From: a virus
Direction: 5' to 3' (one strand)
Virus record (IMG/VR): IMGVR_UViG_3300020463_001735
Span: 1-64,000 of that record
Length of the DNA: 64,000 nt
Part shown: positions 54,101 to 61,125 of the stretch, in pieces
Numbering within the stretch: position 1 is the stretch's first letter
Layout: each line of letters starts with the position of its first letter
Program-made: the position numbers and the translations under genes
The notes under the pieces: model-generated
What the model was told of the DNA's origin: nothing
The model's input: the letters and a program-made list of their open reading frames with translations, nothing else
The model's database searches: none

Positions 54101-56993
54101 CATATTCATATATGGAGACAATATCGTTTTCTGCCTTTGTGGCTGTAATAACAACAAATCCTTCTGTGTTAAATGTATAATCTTTTCCGTGAGTCAATTG
54201 TACTCCATTAAGATATACTGTAACTGCTTTTTTATCTAATATAGTTTTATCAAATACTTGACTTAAAGCAAAAAAAGTGTTATTAGGATCTTCTATCTCA
54301 TATCTTAATTCTTTTGCTGCTCCTAATGGAACCATATCGCTAAAGAAAAACGGATTTGTTTCAGTTTTACTTTTATTCATTTCAGTAAAAATTAAATCAA
54401 CATGTGTTTTTACGTCGCCTTCAAAACCTAATGTCTCCGCAACTTGCATAAATCTGCGTTTAAATTTACCATATTCTTTTCTTGCAAATTTAACACTGTT
54501 AATAACATTGCTTTCGTTGTTGGTCAAATGATAAAGAGAATGATTTATTAAACCACTGTGTTTAACAAATCTGTTTCCATATATTGTAACCTGACCTAAA
54601 TCACGTAAATTACTTTTTCCAGGAAACGCACCGTCAAAATTATCTATCTCTTCAACTATAGTGCTAACATGGTCATTTACCTCACCGAGTGTAAATTCTG
54701 TTATATTCTTGTTTTTTGGATTTCTTTCTAAGTTTATAGGAAATTCATATGTGCCGTTATCATTTTTTTCTGTTGCTGATTTTGTTTTAATTAAAATCAC
54801 ATCATTTACTATTAGATCTTTTGTAAAAACAATTTGTTTTACATTGTTAACATCTTGTGTAGTAGTGTAATCCACACCTTGTTTTTGAATGTCATTATTT
54901 TTATAGACACGCAACCATAAGTCTGTTAATTTTGAACTTTCATTGTATTGATCAATATTAAATTCTGTTTGTGAGCCGTCATAAACATACTGTCTTTCTA
55001 CTTTTTGTGTGCTTAGTGTTGCGGCTTTTTTATATCCTGTTTCAAATGTAAAACTATCTATTGTTGAATATTTTTTTAAAAATGCAACATCAGAATTTAT
55101 ATCAACTAGACTGTTTTCAGTCTGGTATGTAAAAGTTTGTCCTAGTAGGTCAAAGTCAAAAAGTATATCACCACTATTAGTAATATTTCTATATGACAAT
55201 GCAAATCCTAGTTCAGTGTCATTTGCTCCTAATCCTTGTTTGTATGAAAATAATTTATTGCCTGTAAAGTTGCTTGAAGAGTATACTGTTTTATCTCCAT
55301 AACTTTTTCCATCTTTGTCAGATAGATCAAATAAAGGACTTACGTTTACATTTGTTTTATCTTGTCCGTTTTTCCATTGAGTACCATTATAGAAAAACAT
55401 TTTACCTTTATATACATCGCCTTGTCTAACTAGCACAGTTTCGTTTTCTATCGCATCTGTATCTGTTTCATCCACTAATGCAATTTGTGTTACACCTTGA
55501 AACGAAATAAATTTTACTTTAAAAATTTTACCATAAACACGTTCGTCTGTATCTCCTAAGAAAAGTATTCTCATACCTTCCGAAAGATCTATGTTATCAA
55601 TATTATATCCTGTTGAACCTTCAATTGTTGATCTAACATCAGAAGTAAAAATATCTACTAGGTCTACGTCTGTTTTATTTTTTGTACCAAAATCAAAAAG
55701 TTTTATACCTGCCTCAAATTCTATAATAGGTCTACTTGCTCTATTTGTTTGATCTACTTCTATAGGTTGATTGTTTATAGATGCACTTTTTTCAATCACA
55801 TCTCGATGAAACCAACGATTATATCTACTCCATAAGTTTCCGTCTATTGCACTTCTGTTAATTAAAATGTAATCTCTTGTAAGTGGATATCCTATGCTCT
55901 GTCCAAAAGGTAATCTATCAAATGCTCCATCATCAAAAGGATTTGTTATATTTGTTGTAAATGTTGTAGGTACATCCAATGCATCTTCTTTAATTAATTT
56001 AATTGCATTTCCTACACCTTCTACATAATATTCTCCTTCGGCGTATGTACTAGGTGTTACGTTACCAATAAAATAAATCTTCATTCCGTTTGTAAGTTCA
56101 AAACCATTTCCTGTTTTATATGTTTTTTTACCTACAACTTCAGCATCTACATCTATTTTTGTTGCTTCTTCTATGTTATAAACTTCTATCACTCCACTAC
56201 TTCCAGGATCATTATCGCTAAGATAATAAATTACGTCTGGGGTACTTTGATCAAGTTTAAATTCTATCACACCTTTATCTGTTGCGTCGGATGAGTCTTG
56301 TATAATATTAAATGTTGGATCCTCTACACGCTTACTCCTAAATACTAAAGGTAATCCAGGAGCATCAACTTCAAATCTATATGTTATGCCTCTATACAAT
56401 TTTAATGTTGGATTTGGTGTTTTTCCATCAGGTGAAAATACATATGATCGATTGTCAAGATTTTCTTGAGCTGTAACAGTGTAAGTACTAACTACATCTA
56501 TAGTTTGTCCAGCAACCGGTACACTTTGCGGCCCGGTAGGCAACCAGTAGTATTCTCTAAAGTTTACAAATTTATCCCAATCAATATGCGGATCCCAAGC
56601 ATAATATTCTTGTGCATTTAGTTTGGCATGATTTTTATTGGCACCGTTAAAGTTTCCTATTTGATTTACATAATCATTATAATCTTTATAGTAGGTTGTG
56701 TTTCCTAAAGTATCTTTAATTAAACTAGCAGGTTCAAATTGATAGTCTTCACGCTGTTTTGATACATCGCCAACATAATTATCATCAGCTGTATATGCAT
56801 TTGTAATTTTTCTTCCGTAGTAACCATTTACCTTTTCAGCTACGCCGGGGCGAATCATTTGATCAAATGTTGCACTTAAAAATTTTCTATTATATCTTGA
56901 TCTAAAATATTTAGGTAAATGATTAATACTAGAACGTTTAATAGGCTTGTCTGCAGGAAGTGCAGGATCGTTTTGATTATCGTCGTAAGCCAT
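42126..56993 (-). CDS. Giant virion structural protein, 4955 aa
   Basis: One uninterrupted frame of 14.9 kb. The N-terminus (RSSINHLPKYFRSRYNRKFL, then EYYAWDPHIDWDKFVNFREY near 150) resembles large structural proteins downstream of gp6 in marine T4-like phages. Around residues 2075-2175 and again 2865-3115 there are integrin-like FG-GAP blades (ASSIAVNKRNTVLAVGLPD, FGASVDVSEDGKYIYVGSP, FADSISISDDGMSIAISAP, FGTTVSYTGNVLAVGSK, YFGRNVEARGNHVYVGLP), which fit a beta-propeller interrupted by about 690 residues. From about 4100 to the end, repeated hydrophobic-GDGS units (YLGDGSTKTF, FVGDGSTIDY, FIGDGSSLTY, LDGDGTTTDF) form fibre-like modules. One such unit also occurs near 665. Likely a baseplate-peripheral or host-contact protein. 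Confidence 0.8.
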   Translation of the reverse strand: MAYDDNQNDPALPADKPIKRSSINHLPKYFRSRYNRKFLSATFDQMIRPGVAEKVNGYYGRKITNAYTADDNYVGDVSKQREDYQFEPASLIKDTLGNTTYYKDYNDYVNQIGNFNGANKNHAKLNAQEYYAWDPHIDWDKFVNFREYYWLPTGPQSVPVAGQTIDVVSTYTVTAQENLDNRSYVFSPDGKTPNPTLKLYRGITYRFEVDAPGLPLVFRSKRVEDPTFNIIQDSSDATDKGVIEFKLDQSTPDVIYYLSDNDPGSSGVIEVYNIEEATKIDVDAEVVGKKTYKTGNGFELTNGMKIYFIGNVTPSTYAEGEYYVEGVGNAIKLIKEDALDVPTTFTTNITNPFDDGAFDRLPFGQSIGYPLTRDYILINRSAIDGNLWSRYNRWFHRDVIEKSASINNQPIEVDQTNRASRPIIEFEAGIKLFDFGTKNKTDVDLVDIFTSDVRSTIEGSTGYNIDNIDLSEGMRILFLGDTDERVYGKIFKVKFISFQGVTQIALVDETDTDAIENETVLVRQGDVYKGKMFFYNGTQWKNGQDKTNVNVSPLFDLSDKDGKSYGDKTVYSSSNFTGNKLFSYKQGLGANDTELGFALSYRNITNSGDILFDFDLLGQTFTYQTENSLVDINSDVAFLKKYSTIDSFTFETGYKKAATLSTQKVERQYVYDGSQTEFNIDQYNESSKLTDLWLRVYKNNDIQKQGVDYTTTQDVNNVKQIVFTKDLIVNDVILIKTKSATEKNDNGTYEFPINLERNPKNKNITEFTLGEVNDHVSTIVEEIDNFDGAFPGKSNLRDLGQVTIYGNRFVKHSGLINHSLYHLTNNESNVINSVKFARKEYGKFKRRFMQVAETLGFEGDVKTHVDLIFTEMNKSKTETNPFFFSDMVPLGAAKELRYEIEDPNNTFFALSQVFDKTILDKKAVTVYLNGVQLTHGKDYTFNTEGFVVITATKAENDIVSIYEYENTNGSYVPATPTKLGLYPSYEPIKFTDTTYRTTVDVIQGHDGSIIKAYGDYRDNLLLELENRIYNNLKMSYDTTVFDLTDYIEGDRRVVDTPKVNLDKAMLSDFIEWTKIADTEYTKNNFVRSDTFTFNYESMQSPSGKVLPGYWRQVYMVAYDTDRPHTHPWEMLGFSVKPTWWETNYGPAPYTGDNLVMWQDIEKGKIAEPNKVAKFVDEYKRPGLTNHIPSGPNGELLSPLASGYAQGFTSTGIEDNFKFGDGAPVESAWRRSSEYPFSLISSCILNCPSKMFATAFDRQRQIRNVAGVLVYKDTGKQIELDKIVYPASTSDIAQTYTSGFVNYVADYMFLDVTTSFEDYKNNISSIQNNIGLKIGAFTEKAKFKLILDSRSPTNEGNVFIPNENYEIFLNTSTPVKTVAYSGVIVEKVIGGFTVKGYSNTSATFKTHPVIKQQKDPVITIGGISEDFLKWASDKYYEKGYIVEFQSAYYRVTESHTSGVTLDGDKTVKLAELPMTGGVRASFAKLYNRDIIKEVEYGTTFDTLQEVVDFMIGYGSWLEEQGFVFDNYEGNEAVVQDWKYSAKQFMFWSTQRWDNGTLITLSPAAQYLKFISEYSVVANVYETIYGYSLVKADGKKLNSEYLAVGRENPNEFYIQTRNTADGIYAVTLPLVQKEHVVLLDNRTVFGDVIYDQEPGYRQERIKVAGYRTDEWNGSISIPGFFYDGAKIVQWESWVDYDIGAIVKYKEFYYAADQKIPGTETFIDKQWNRLTDKPVGGLYSNWDYKAIQFTDFYDLDSDNFDVEQQRLAQHLIGYQKRKYLENIINDDVSQYKFYQGMLQDKGTKNSLTKMFDALASADKDSLQFYEEWAIKDGQYGAVESFQEVDYILDESSFRLAPQPIELVETIDSASTDLVYKIRPFEVYQKTDNYTHAPFPTKYIEDTYVRNAGYVDLDDVKVISSTYDDIVNLTFENLRQGDYVWVGTDNLSWSVYKYSNTTNAITSVTGGTDDFTLNLKETFRSVAVDDIIGVFDVTGIDGFYKVKSVTGDKITLINDTDEEIEDIASCVGYITNFVKVRASNVDDANKIAQANLQDGDILWIDKAADDKWAVVKNSRDYSLQQTVENQSGDDSALHNFASSIAVNKRNTVLAVGLPDYDNGKVNVYNRSSQGNNFILIAELVPLAGAAMDKERFGASVDVSEDGKYIYVGSPHASKVKTRYQDEFITTTNYLKNDIVKYANSIWKAGVGIQGAEASIDFQSFASVTQIRLALGLTAETDDAPVVLATGNYPFTNTATDHVIVRAPFNQYEGSKIGDTISLKWNQRSNAYQNKSSIQDIAPFNSIYNPIVGTDFITGEHPIIYKVDAVLYVDAATNVPIVGDILETTGAIGTVAYKYNELARVAIYMKDVNGTFPATGSLFLNNGDFVGEYEKKLQSDAADYTAQWGGYWVINAGQSYNTGPTESSLGDSGKGLIYEDFTPSGQTNQNRRYFNILDVDDDSTINSENTIGSYIRTLTNQGAPGAGGTTNPLLSDLYVMKSPKTLTDNISAGSKINLFIDQLPRWSDNTYKNINDIGLTTTITNKEQTVYDVWDGYIKFNFTKTDPATGNVFEPKVLGGGDALRVRDLGTGAEADVVFYIRDGSNGVIFVKNTNGTFSLGNDYGDNVEIEFIGDLSRADPIYQGDRVFGQIDAVGFSYAPFGIGKFLVFQNSANIPLTVQSILLESEYWFYDEAQVSGIPRQPNLPGPDSNDWEEVFAIPVDADAQNNLSDLLYEGMFSIFERKPSGTYDPVGYYINEYRASNQYLGTTVKGAKNNDLYRLFVYASQDGNNGKIYQYKKGIENNVTFDWDTAKNKKFKGEFSASSTYKENDIVYLGGSLLVARTNLAAGAFNSSDWTSTDDLVDYVGYLPNDTTLSVINDSTDGSTVLNQEALGVFGNTIDVNANGDVLIVSVTYDQSKPNGVVVYRVNNGFFEFDEIIEAPSKTIGFADSISISDDGMSIAISAPYDDQKDADQGIVYIYRQQNGKFVLDQNLYSPKNERAEQFGTTVSYTGNVLAVGSKNADSIFESTIDVFSIKKIGSAYTNDPTSPPTGSPTTFDNSFTKFRKTNVDDGVVYVYENLNGKLLYADIIQLNNANVDYFGRNVEARGNHVYVGLPRLETASKLGAFVDYSIQGSVYDNIRTPKDPVDLNKIKKVILYDTKTKELLAYLDYIDVLQGKIAGVAEQELRYKTYYDPATYTTGTNVVVDNLNTWGTEQVGQLWWDLNNAKFLNPYQNDVTYSTNNWNKLFSGASIDVYEWIESTLTPELWNAQADTNDGLSQGISGQAKSTTNYVLKKVYDSISQSSVDKYFYWVKDKKTIPNNEFRNESAFNTAQLITDPYSYGYKFVSFFSNNQFAINNCDTLISGKDVAISVQYYTLDNQDTNVHNQYQILTDGLASSKPNRDIERKWFDSLIGYDTNNRPVPDTTLGAKKKYGILNTPRQSIFVNSTEAMKQTIERVNSVLIKNLIVENKNLTGLDYKEDFPSTISRLYDTSVDTFAEIELIGVAKSKQAILTPVIEDGKIVRVTITDPGRGYLVSPTYTIRGDSGEGADFTFTIDNAGQITTVVVNNQGQNYEDATTIEVRKFAALVKADETINGKWSIYERLSETNSWNRIKSQAYNTTLYWEYADWYATGVNETIDIDYLIDYSYQLEPLNDSVGDIVKISTIGTGGWLLLQKIDEQITTDYTVNYKTIGRQNGTIQFKRGLYDVTANLNGFDSISFDVQFYDAQPTVEQRRIFEVIRDDIFTVELEEEYNQLFFASIRYAFSEQPYIDWAFKTSFVKAQHNVGTLREDITFNNDNLPSYEDYLEEVKPFKTKLREYLSSYEKIEPTNTVITDFDLAPRYVEGRGIQPHPSQVLQDMIVGTESDITTYPYRHWLDNASYEIKSVNIYDGGSKYTEPPVITAVGGGGTGAKFKSYLGVNGKIVKIEVVNEGSGYIGAPTLDINGSNPDGTDAKISAVIGHQTVRSFLTRVKFDRISSSFIITKLNESESFVGTGSKYVFDLKWPIDVKPANIKITVGGTELLNSQYTYTNLQDNTKSYVRFKGRITLDTPPADTKAITIEYKKDPDLLVAQDRVNLLYDPTTGMLGKDISQVMDGIDYGGVEVKSFGFENQGGFDAEGWFTGKWDTYDDTYEDEVFNFDGSTLLIELSKPLESGVEYNVYKNNVRIDDPNYDGSTFIENSNAIIETLVGDGSLKILNLDNLGIKVADGDTLVIRKKTSDGSFLADPNGYDTLIEGGDFPYTTASGLSAEDITVDGDGFVTPTTSKGPEEIIPGQVLDTVDIQVYERPTGGSSNIRSFNYLGDGSTKTFAIGQNIAFNNNLFLKVGNEIKTKEDYIFSIDRKSIILDVAPTANTKVNIITLDVAGKNVLDYGTFVGDGSTIDYLTNIRWTENMTHYATIDGVTQDTLLIKSDDSAHDMPGNVVIRFATPVANDKIINFGIFEGTTQNYSAVQIDTFIGDGSSLTYTLEKTPFSGTPSQHNTIVKVNNTILTAGYSQHFAVSDVREYRLDLWQVPLGTFNHQDLLVYLNDIELTYGVQWNYVSAGEFDISSVPDQQIGSTITLLPGVGETGDTLRVYAIKDGQYAYGYWDSAGEFISTPGTIYMDNVYESSDIITVYTFNNDEAQGIERQEFDIVERTKLTQGSASWYNLRHLRNGLIELRKPATDAQYVWVVKNGILLTPSVDYFVTDNKKYIKIAYDLLENDTIDIIHFADPPLIQKFGWRQFKDILNRTHYKRLTGAENILLVRDLYPWDKTIEVENGDKLPQPNDNPDMPSIIFIEGERIEYFVRDGNTLKQLRRATMGTGAKDVYKEGTEIYQQGIDQNIPYKDETITLTLDGDGTTTDFQLDWTPTSVNEFEVFVAGKRMRKNSIDSYTFETVDGSGNTVSAPQMDSPEGDQTLPPEFTVSGTTLSLAQSAPENSKVIIIRKQGRTWSDLGTQLSKAKGNIARFLRNSTTDLPR

Positions 56994-59900
56994 TAGTAAC
57001 CATATCCTCCGCTGGAACCACCGCCGCCACTGCTACCAGAGCCGCCGCCGCCACTAGAACTGCTTGAACTGCTTGAGCTACTAGAACTGCTTGAGCTACT
57101 AGAACTACTTGAACTACTTGAACTACTTGAACTAGTGCTTGTGCTTGTCCTATATGAAGAACTTGCACGGGTAGACGTAGTTGCTGTTGTTGCACTTGTA
57201 ATACCTGCATTAGCAGTAGTGCTTTCTGTCACTACATTTCCTGCGGCTTTTAATCTGCTTGCTGTTATAGCATCAATAATATCTATATCTGTGACTTGTG
57301 CTCCACTTATAAATATTTCATCTGTTTCAGATTTTATTTCATATAAACTACCAAATGTTTGTGTATCATCTTGGGGAACAATTACAAATGTTGTGAGGTC
57401 GGGTGCAAGTTGACTCATAACATACGCACTCAATTCACTAAAATAAAATCTTTCTCCAAAGTCCCAATTTTCTAAACTAAAAAATTCATTTATTGCACTG
57501 ATAACTCTTGATTTGACATCGTTATCATTTAACACTTTATCAGGATTTTTAACTAATTTAAATTGTGCTTGCAAATCACCACTCGCTTTGTCTCCAAATA
57601 ATACTTTATACTTTACAGGATGATATATTATTTCATCACTTATAGATTTTACTTCATTTAGTTTAACACCAAAATTTTGAAATAATGCATCACTGCTAGG
57701 AGGTAAAGGTTTAGCAGTAATAGCGCCATCTAACCATTGCCTAAATTGTGTGTCAAAACTACGTGTAAGTATGTATGTGTCTACAATGTTACTAGCACTA
57801 GGATCGATACGTGTGCTTGCATCTGCGCCATGTACATAATGAAATTTTAAATCAGCTCTGCCGATTTGAGCTTTATAATCATCTGTAATTGACAATGTAC
57901 TTGTTGTTTTATCTAATACTTTAAATACATTTTCATCAACAAGATAAAATACTTGACTATCATCATATGCACTATATGCACCTACAGCGTTTTGATTTTG
58001 CTTTATTTGTATTTTTAATATTGTGTTACTAACATAATTAAAATCTTCTACTCCGTCTGCAGATTTCAATTTGCGTAAAAATATAAATTTATTTAAAGGA
58101 TTAGTAGTTTCATCTACTATCTCATCAAAAATTTGAGGATCATCAACCACACCATCATCATCTTCGTCAAAGAAACTTACTTGTATTTTTTTTGAATTTA
58201 CATAGCCTTCTGCATCTCTAAACTCTTCTTTTATTTCCCAATCAAAATCTACAGTAAAATTTGCTATGCTATCTGGCTTTTTGTTAATACTTAACACACT
58301 AATTTTATCTTTAATAGTCTTTCCTGTGAGATTATTGTAGATCTTATCGCTACTATCATAATAAAATTTTACTTCTTGATCACTTTCAAAAATATACCTG
58401 CTACCACGATATGTAATTGTATATTTTTCACCATCAGTTTGGAATAATAGCAACCAACTTGCATCCAACTTTTGTCCTGATACATCTCCTGTTTTACCTA
58501 TACTAAATGGTGTATTCAATCGTAAGTTTTCTTCTGATATTAGTTTCCATTCGCCGCTGGTTCTATCAAAACGTAGTCCAAAAGCATTGTATGCAGTGAC
58601 TTGATCTATAATTTGTGTCTGAACTTCATTTGTTATTTCTGAAGCAATGAAAGGTCTAATTTCTGTAAGTTGTGCTCCAGTTGGAATAATATCATTAAGC
58701 TGTACAGCACCTATACCATCTTCGTCTACTGTTGTTCCATCGCCGGTGACAGATACTACTTTAGTCCATTTATATAATACTGCTTGCGGATGATCGGCCG
58801 CGCCTGACATCAAACTATGACTATTATCTGCCATAAAGTGTTGACCTGAAGGTGCTACAAACTTAACTAACGAACCAGGTTTTACAAACTGTAGAGTAGA
58901 AGTAGTAAATGAACCTAGTTGTATTTTTACACCAGCAGTGCTTTCAAAAATACCAGTGTTAGTATTTGTTGCATTTGTTTTACCTTGCCATAAAATATTA
59001 AGGTCAGTGATATCAATTTTTGGAAAACTATTAGAGTAAAAGTTTTTAATTAGTGTATTTCGTAATATAGGTTGTATGGTGTTGTTAATAGCACCACTTA
59101 TATCAGTAGTGGTTGTAAAACTAAACATAGCTTTTGAATCTAAAAAGTCTTTATAAATTACACCGTCTGTTGCAAACATATTTGTTTTACTATACTTTCC
59201 AGTTGCATCTAAAAGATCAAAATATCTTGATATACCACTAGCTGTTCTGTTTACACTTTTTGTTTTTACAATTTCTTGGGAAATTGTTAATGGAACAATT
59301 TGATAATCTTCTGCTGTAATCATTCTGTTTTGTGTGTAATATGTAGCAGGTGCATTATTTTTTATACTTTCGCTAGTTTCACTTACAGTAGCATTATCAA
59401 CTGTATACTCTAATGAATATATAAAAGTTAAAGTTTCAACTCCTCCTGTTTTAGAAATATAAGGAACTTTTATACTGATGCCTTTCATTTCATCTGGTGT
59501 GATAATCATACGCTGATTTTTACTTGTTCTGTAATATGTTCTAAAAGTACCTTTTGGTAAATTACCAAACACACCGTCTGAAAATACAACTGATATTCTA
59601 TCTTCGACCCTTGTCAATACACTATAAAAATTTCTAACACTTTTACTCAAACTATTATAAATTACATTATTTCCTTGAGTTGAAGCAACTTTTGACCAAA
59701 GTTCAATTTCTTGACCGTTTGTATCTAATTTGTATAACCATACATCTGTATCATTTACATTTACAGCATCAATAGCAACCACTTGATTAGTGGTTGGATT
59801 AGTAATTGTAAAAGGTCCTTGGTCTAATGCACCTTGACGGAAGTGACTAAAAAATCCTGTGTTAGTGCTTCCATTACCTCTACCATCATTTCTAAATAAT

Positions 59901-60610
59901 ATTGCAAAATTGTTTCCAGGAAATGGTGCTTCTTCTTCAATAACTCCATCACCTATATCTGTGCTTACGATTTCAAATCTATTATTTGCACCATTGACAG
60001 CTTTGTTAAAACTAAAAACAGGCACATCCTGATTTGTTGAATTAAATCTATATTGTTCTGTTGGTACTCCGGCTATAGTATCTTTTTTAAACGGACGACC
60101 AAATGTTCCATTTACAGGTAGTCCTGCGTTCATTACTAAAATAAACTGTTCATACCAATCTGGATTTGATGGATCATTCCAAAGTATTGTTTGATTTTCT
60201 AAGTTAGTGTTGTTTGAGTCTATTATTTCTTCTGTGGTAGAAATACTTTCTATTTTCAATAGTCCGTTAGCGGCTTGATTTCTCTTTGGATTGTATGAAA
60301 GTAAACGTGCAAGACGTAACACACTTTCTCTACGCTCTGCAAGTTCAAGGAAATTTTCTCTAGCGTTTAGTTCGGTACGGAATGCAAGATTCTGTCCTAA
60401 ATAAGCAATTAGATCTATTAATGCAATGTATTCACTAGATTCTATATAATCATTAAAATCCTCAGGATAATTTTCCCTGAGGTAATTTATCATTGTTCGC
60501 CTTAAATTATCAAAGTCATAACTTTGAAAATCTGCGTTTCTGTAGCTTTGATATACTCGCTTCCAATCTTCTGCTACAAGTAATCTATTTTGCCTATCTG
60601 TTGACGACAT
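56993..60610 (-). CDS. 6: Baseplate wedge protein gp6
   Basis: This 1205-aa protein starts with the gp6-type block: DWKRVYQSYRNADFQSYDFDN near residue 16, RRTMINYLRENYPEDFNDY near 39, ALIDLIAYLGQNLAFRTELNARE near 66, and RRESVLRLARLLSYNPKRNQ near 95. In T4, gp6 dimers form the wedge ring that opens when the sheath contracts. This version is nearly twice the T4 length (660), as in other marine relatives. The C-terminus is odd: after a Thr/Ala-rich stretch come 27 serines and a Gly/Ser tail ending GGYGY. The stop overlaps the ATG of the giant protein. Confidence 0.9.
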   Translation of the reverse strand: MSSTDRQNRLLVAEDWKRVYQSYRNADFQSYDFDNLRRTMINYLRENYPEDFNDYIESSEYIALIDLIAYLGQNLAFRTELNARENFLELAERRESVLRLARLLSYNPKRNQAANGLLKIESISTTEEIIDSNNTNLENQTILWNDPSNPDWYEQFILVMNAGLPVNGTFGRPFKKDTIAGVPTEQYRFNSTNQDVPVFSFNKAVNGANNRFEIVSTDIGDGVIEEEAPFPGNNFAILFRNDGRGNGSTNTGFFSHFRQGALDQGPFTITNPTTNQVVAIDAVNVNDTDVWLYKLDTNGQEIELWSKVASTQGNNVIYNSLSKSVRNFYSVLTRVEDRISVVFSDGVFGNLPKGTFRTYYRTSKNQRMIITPDEMKGISIKVPYISKTGGVETLTFIYSLEYTVDNATVSETSESIKNNAPATYYTQNRMITAEDYQIVPLTISQEIVKTKSVNRTASGISRYFDLLDATGKYSKTNMFATDGVIYKDFLDSKAMFSFTTTTDISGAINNTIQPILRNTLIKNFYSNSFPKIDITDLNILWQGKTNATNTNTGIFESTAGVKIQLGSFTTSTLQFVKPGSLVKFVAPSGQHFMADNSHSLMSGAADHPQAVLYKWTKVVSVTGDGTTVDEDGIGAVQLNDIIPTGAQLTEIRPFIASEITNEVQTQIIDQVTAYNAFGLRFDRTSGEWKLISEENLRLNTPFSIGKTGDVSGQKLDASWLLLFQTDGEKYTITYRGSRYIFESDQEVKFYYDSSDKIYNNLTGKTIKDKISVLSINKKPDSIANFTVDFDWEIKEEFRDAEGYVNSKKIQVSFFDEDDDGVVDDPQIFDEIVDETTNPLNKFIFLRKLKSADGVEDFNYVSNTILKIQIKQNQNAVGAYSAYDDSQVFYLVDENVFKVLDKTTSTLSITDDYKAQIGRADLKFHYVHGADASTRIDPSASNIVDTYILTRSFDTQFRQWLDGAITAKPLPPSSDALFQNFGVKLNEVKSISDEIIYHPVKYKVLFGDKASGDLQAQFKLVKNPDKVLNDNDVKSRVISAINEFFSLENWDFGERFYFSELSAYVMSQLAPDLTTFVIVPQDDTQTFGSLYEIKSETDEIFISGAQVTDIDIIDAITASRLKAAGNVVTESTTANAGITSATTATTSTRASSSYRTSTSTSSSSSSSSSSSSSSSSSSSSSSSSSSSGGGGSGSSGGGGSSGGYGY
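57053..57133 (-). repeat. 9-bp serine-coding minisatellite in gp6
   Basis: On the minus strand 27 consecutive serine codons are arranged as nine units of AGY-TCN-AGY, several identical (AGTTCAAGT). The unit is a multiple of three, so gain or loss of units keeps the frame. Just downstream are Gly codon runs (GGC repeats). The pattern suggests slippage-prone length variation. Confidence 0.85.
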
Positions 60611-60633
60611 ATTTGCTTCCTTGTTCTATATTG

Positions 60634-60641
60634 TATTTATT
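60634..60641 (-). promoter_or_regulatory. T4-like late promoter octamer AATAAATA
   Basis: On the minus strand AATAAATA lies 24 bases before ATG 60610 in the 57-base gap between gp25 and gp6; an AAGGA Shine-Dalgarno follows. It should drive gp6 and probably the giant gene. Confidence 0.75.
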
Positions 60642-60667
60642 ATGATTGGAAAAGTGCGTACTTTATT

Positions 60668-61117
60668 TTAGCCCAAAAAACCTGCATTTTGATCAAACTG
60701 TAATTTTAAATTTTCAGATATATTATATGGCAAATATGATAGATCTATTTCTATTTGTAAACCACTTTCATATTGATCTATAGCAACATTTGTTACTTGT
60801 ACTCTTGGATCATAATTTACTATTGCTGTTACATTGTTAACTATTGCTTCTTTCAATTGTTCTGTTAAAGGATCGAATAATACGTCCCATATAATTGTTC
60901 CGAACTCAGGATCAGAAAGTTTTTCTCCTTGACGTATATGAAAATGATTTAATATATCTTGTTTAATAAGTGCAAGATCATAAAGCACAGTTTCGTTATT
61001 TTCAGGGTTTACAGTAGAAATGCCTCTATACGCACGACTAGATACACCATATTGTGTACTTGTACCGGTGCCTTTTACCTCTATTTGTTTATAAAGTTGT
61101 TTTTCTTTTGTGCTCAT
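60668..61117 (-). CDS. 25: Baseplate wedge protein gp25
   Basis: This 149-aa protein matches the gp25/GpW-gp25 family that nucleates sheath assembly at the baseplate: DLALIKQDILNHFHIRQGEKL near residue 47, DPEFGTIIWDVLFDPL near 69, and IVNYDPRVQVTNVAI near 99. The length is close to T4 gp25 (132). It sits between the gp5-like hub and gp6, eight bases after the gp5 stop. Its own promoter is not evident. Confidence 0.92.
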   Translation of the reverse strand: MSTKEKQLYKQIEVKGTGTSTQYGVSSRAYRGISTVNPENNETVLYDLALIKQDILNHFHIRQGEKLSDPEFGTIIWDVLFDPLTEQLKEAIVNNVTAIVNYDPRVQVTNVAIDQYESGLQIEIDLSYLPYNISENLKLQFDQNAGFLG

Positions 61118-61125
61118 AGTACTAT

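Noticed and set aside
56977-57210. 77-aa minus-strand ORF rich in Gln, Val and Ala
   Set aside because: It is an out-of-frame reading of the serine minisatellite and Gly run of gp6; low complexity explains its openness.
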